This document shows, one piece after another, positions 5,624-5,884 of a stretch of 5,884 nt of DNA; the first letter of the stretch is position 1, and each line of letters begins with the position of its first letter. The stretch comes from an uncultured Porphyromonadaceae bacterium (GTDB taxonomy: Bacteria > Bacteroidota > Bacteroidia > Bacteroidales > CAMTPD01). The stretch covers positions 1-5,884 of the forward strand of contig CAMTPD010000115.1 of NCBI GenBank assembly GCA_947074265.1, given 5' to 3'. A program made the translations under genes and the position numbers. The notes beneath the pieces were generated by a model. The model made no database searches. It saw only the letters and a program-made list of their open reading frames with translations, and was not told the origin of the DNA.

Positions 5624-5884
5624 ATGACAAATGCCGTAGACTTACATTTCCTGATTGCTGCCATTACAATCATTTCGTCTGCACTCATATTTTACACGAT
5701 AGGGGTATGGGGCGAAAAGCTACAAAAACACCTGAATGGGTGGCATGTAATCTTCTTTTTGTTCGGATTTTTATTCGATACCATCGGAACAACATTAATG
5801 GCTCACATTGCCAAACTAACCGGTCATCACAATGAGCTTCACACCATTACCGGATTTCTGGCTATTATTCTAATGTTTATACAC
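5624..5884 (+). CDS. HsmA-like (TIGR03987-type) small membrane protein, 3' end cut by window
   Basis: An ATG at 5624 opens a frame that runs without a stop to the window edge: 87 codons of a protein whose end is missing. It is an integral membrane protein. The first hydrophobic segment spans about residues 8-25 (FLIAAITIISSALIFYTI), a short charged loop GEKLQKH follows, the second spans about 41-54 (VIFFLFGFLFDTIG), and a third begins near 76 (TGFLAIILMFIH). The segment FDTIGTTLMAHIA (50-62), followed by GHHNELHTITG (65-75), recalls the HsmA / TIGR03987 family of about 130-140 residues with four helices, whose function I do not know. The three or more histidines near the membrane (H60, H66, H67, H71, H87) could bind a metal or haem, but that is a guess. 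The leader is A-rich (ACAACAAACATTACTATT), with no clear promoter found in the 130-base divergent gap. Confidence 0.7.
   Translation, partial: MTNAVDLHFLIAAITIISSALIFYTIGVWGEKLQKHLNGWHVIFFLFGFLFDTIGTTLMAHIAKLTGHHNELHTITGFLAIILMFIH

Noticed and set aside
1..5884. A defence system, mobile element, CRISPR array or RNA gene
   Set aside because: No transposase, integrase, repeat-spacer pattern, tRNA or rRNA sequence was found; the genes look like ordinary chromosomal envelope and metabolic genes.

Overview
The window looks like ordinary chromosomal DNA from a member of the Bacteroidota, most likely the order Bacteroidales. The DNA is AT-rich. Start codons are mostly preceded by A-rich sequence rather than a Shine-Dalgarno site, and at least one intergenic region has a TTTG / TAnnTTTG type promoter. 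The proteins are also of kinds common in that phylum: an L,D-transpeptidase, NlpE-like lipoproteins, a ~550-residue FadD-type ligase and an HsmA-like membrane protein. I cannot fix the genus from the sequence alone.

Layout. Positions 3-929 (minus) encode an exported L,D-transpeptidase (YkuD) with a promoter and a strong ribosome binding site. A 312-base divergent spacer follows, then a GtrA-family four-helix membrane protein (1242-1646, plus). A 59-residue, very acidic small protein (1741-1920, plus) comes next, preceded by nested inverted repeats. Two tandem, paralogous lipoproteins (2027-2755 and 2944-3684, plus) follow, each closed by its own rho-independent terminator. A convergent acyl-CoA ligase (3826-5493, minus) has its own terminator, back to back with that of the second lipoprotein. 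The window ends inside a gene diverging from the ligase, a small HsmA-like membrane protein (5624 onward, plus).

Main point. The lipoprotein pair is the most interesting part. Both proteins carry a domain that closely resembles the C-terminal OB domain of E. coli NlpE, the envelope-stress and surface-sensing lipoprotein, including the two cysteines that form its structural disulfide. A second domain resembling the NlpE N-terminal barrel follows it, so the domain order is the reverse of E. coli NlpE. The CxxC motif of the E. coli barrel is lost in both. The first copy has an extra pair of cysteines that are both absent from the second copy, which suggests a second disulfide joining its two domains.

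The genes do not form one obvious pathway. Most act at the cell envelope (peptidoglycan cross-linking, membrane proteins, lipoproteins, fatty acid activation), but the individual terminators and changes of strand argue for separate transcription units. No RNA genes, mobile elements or CRISPR arrays were seen.
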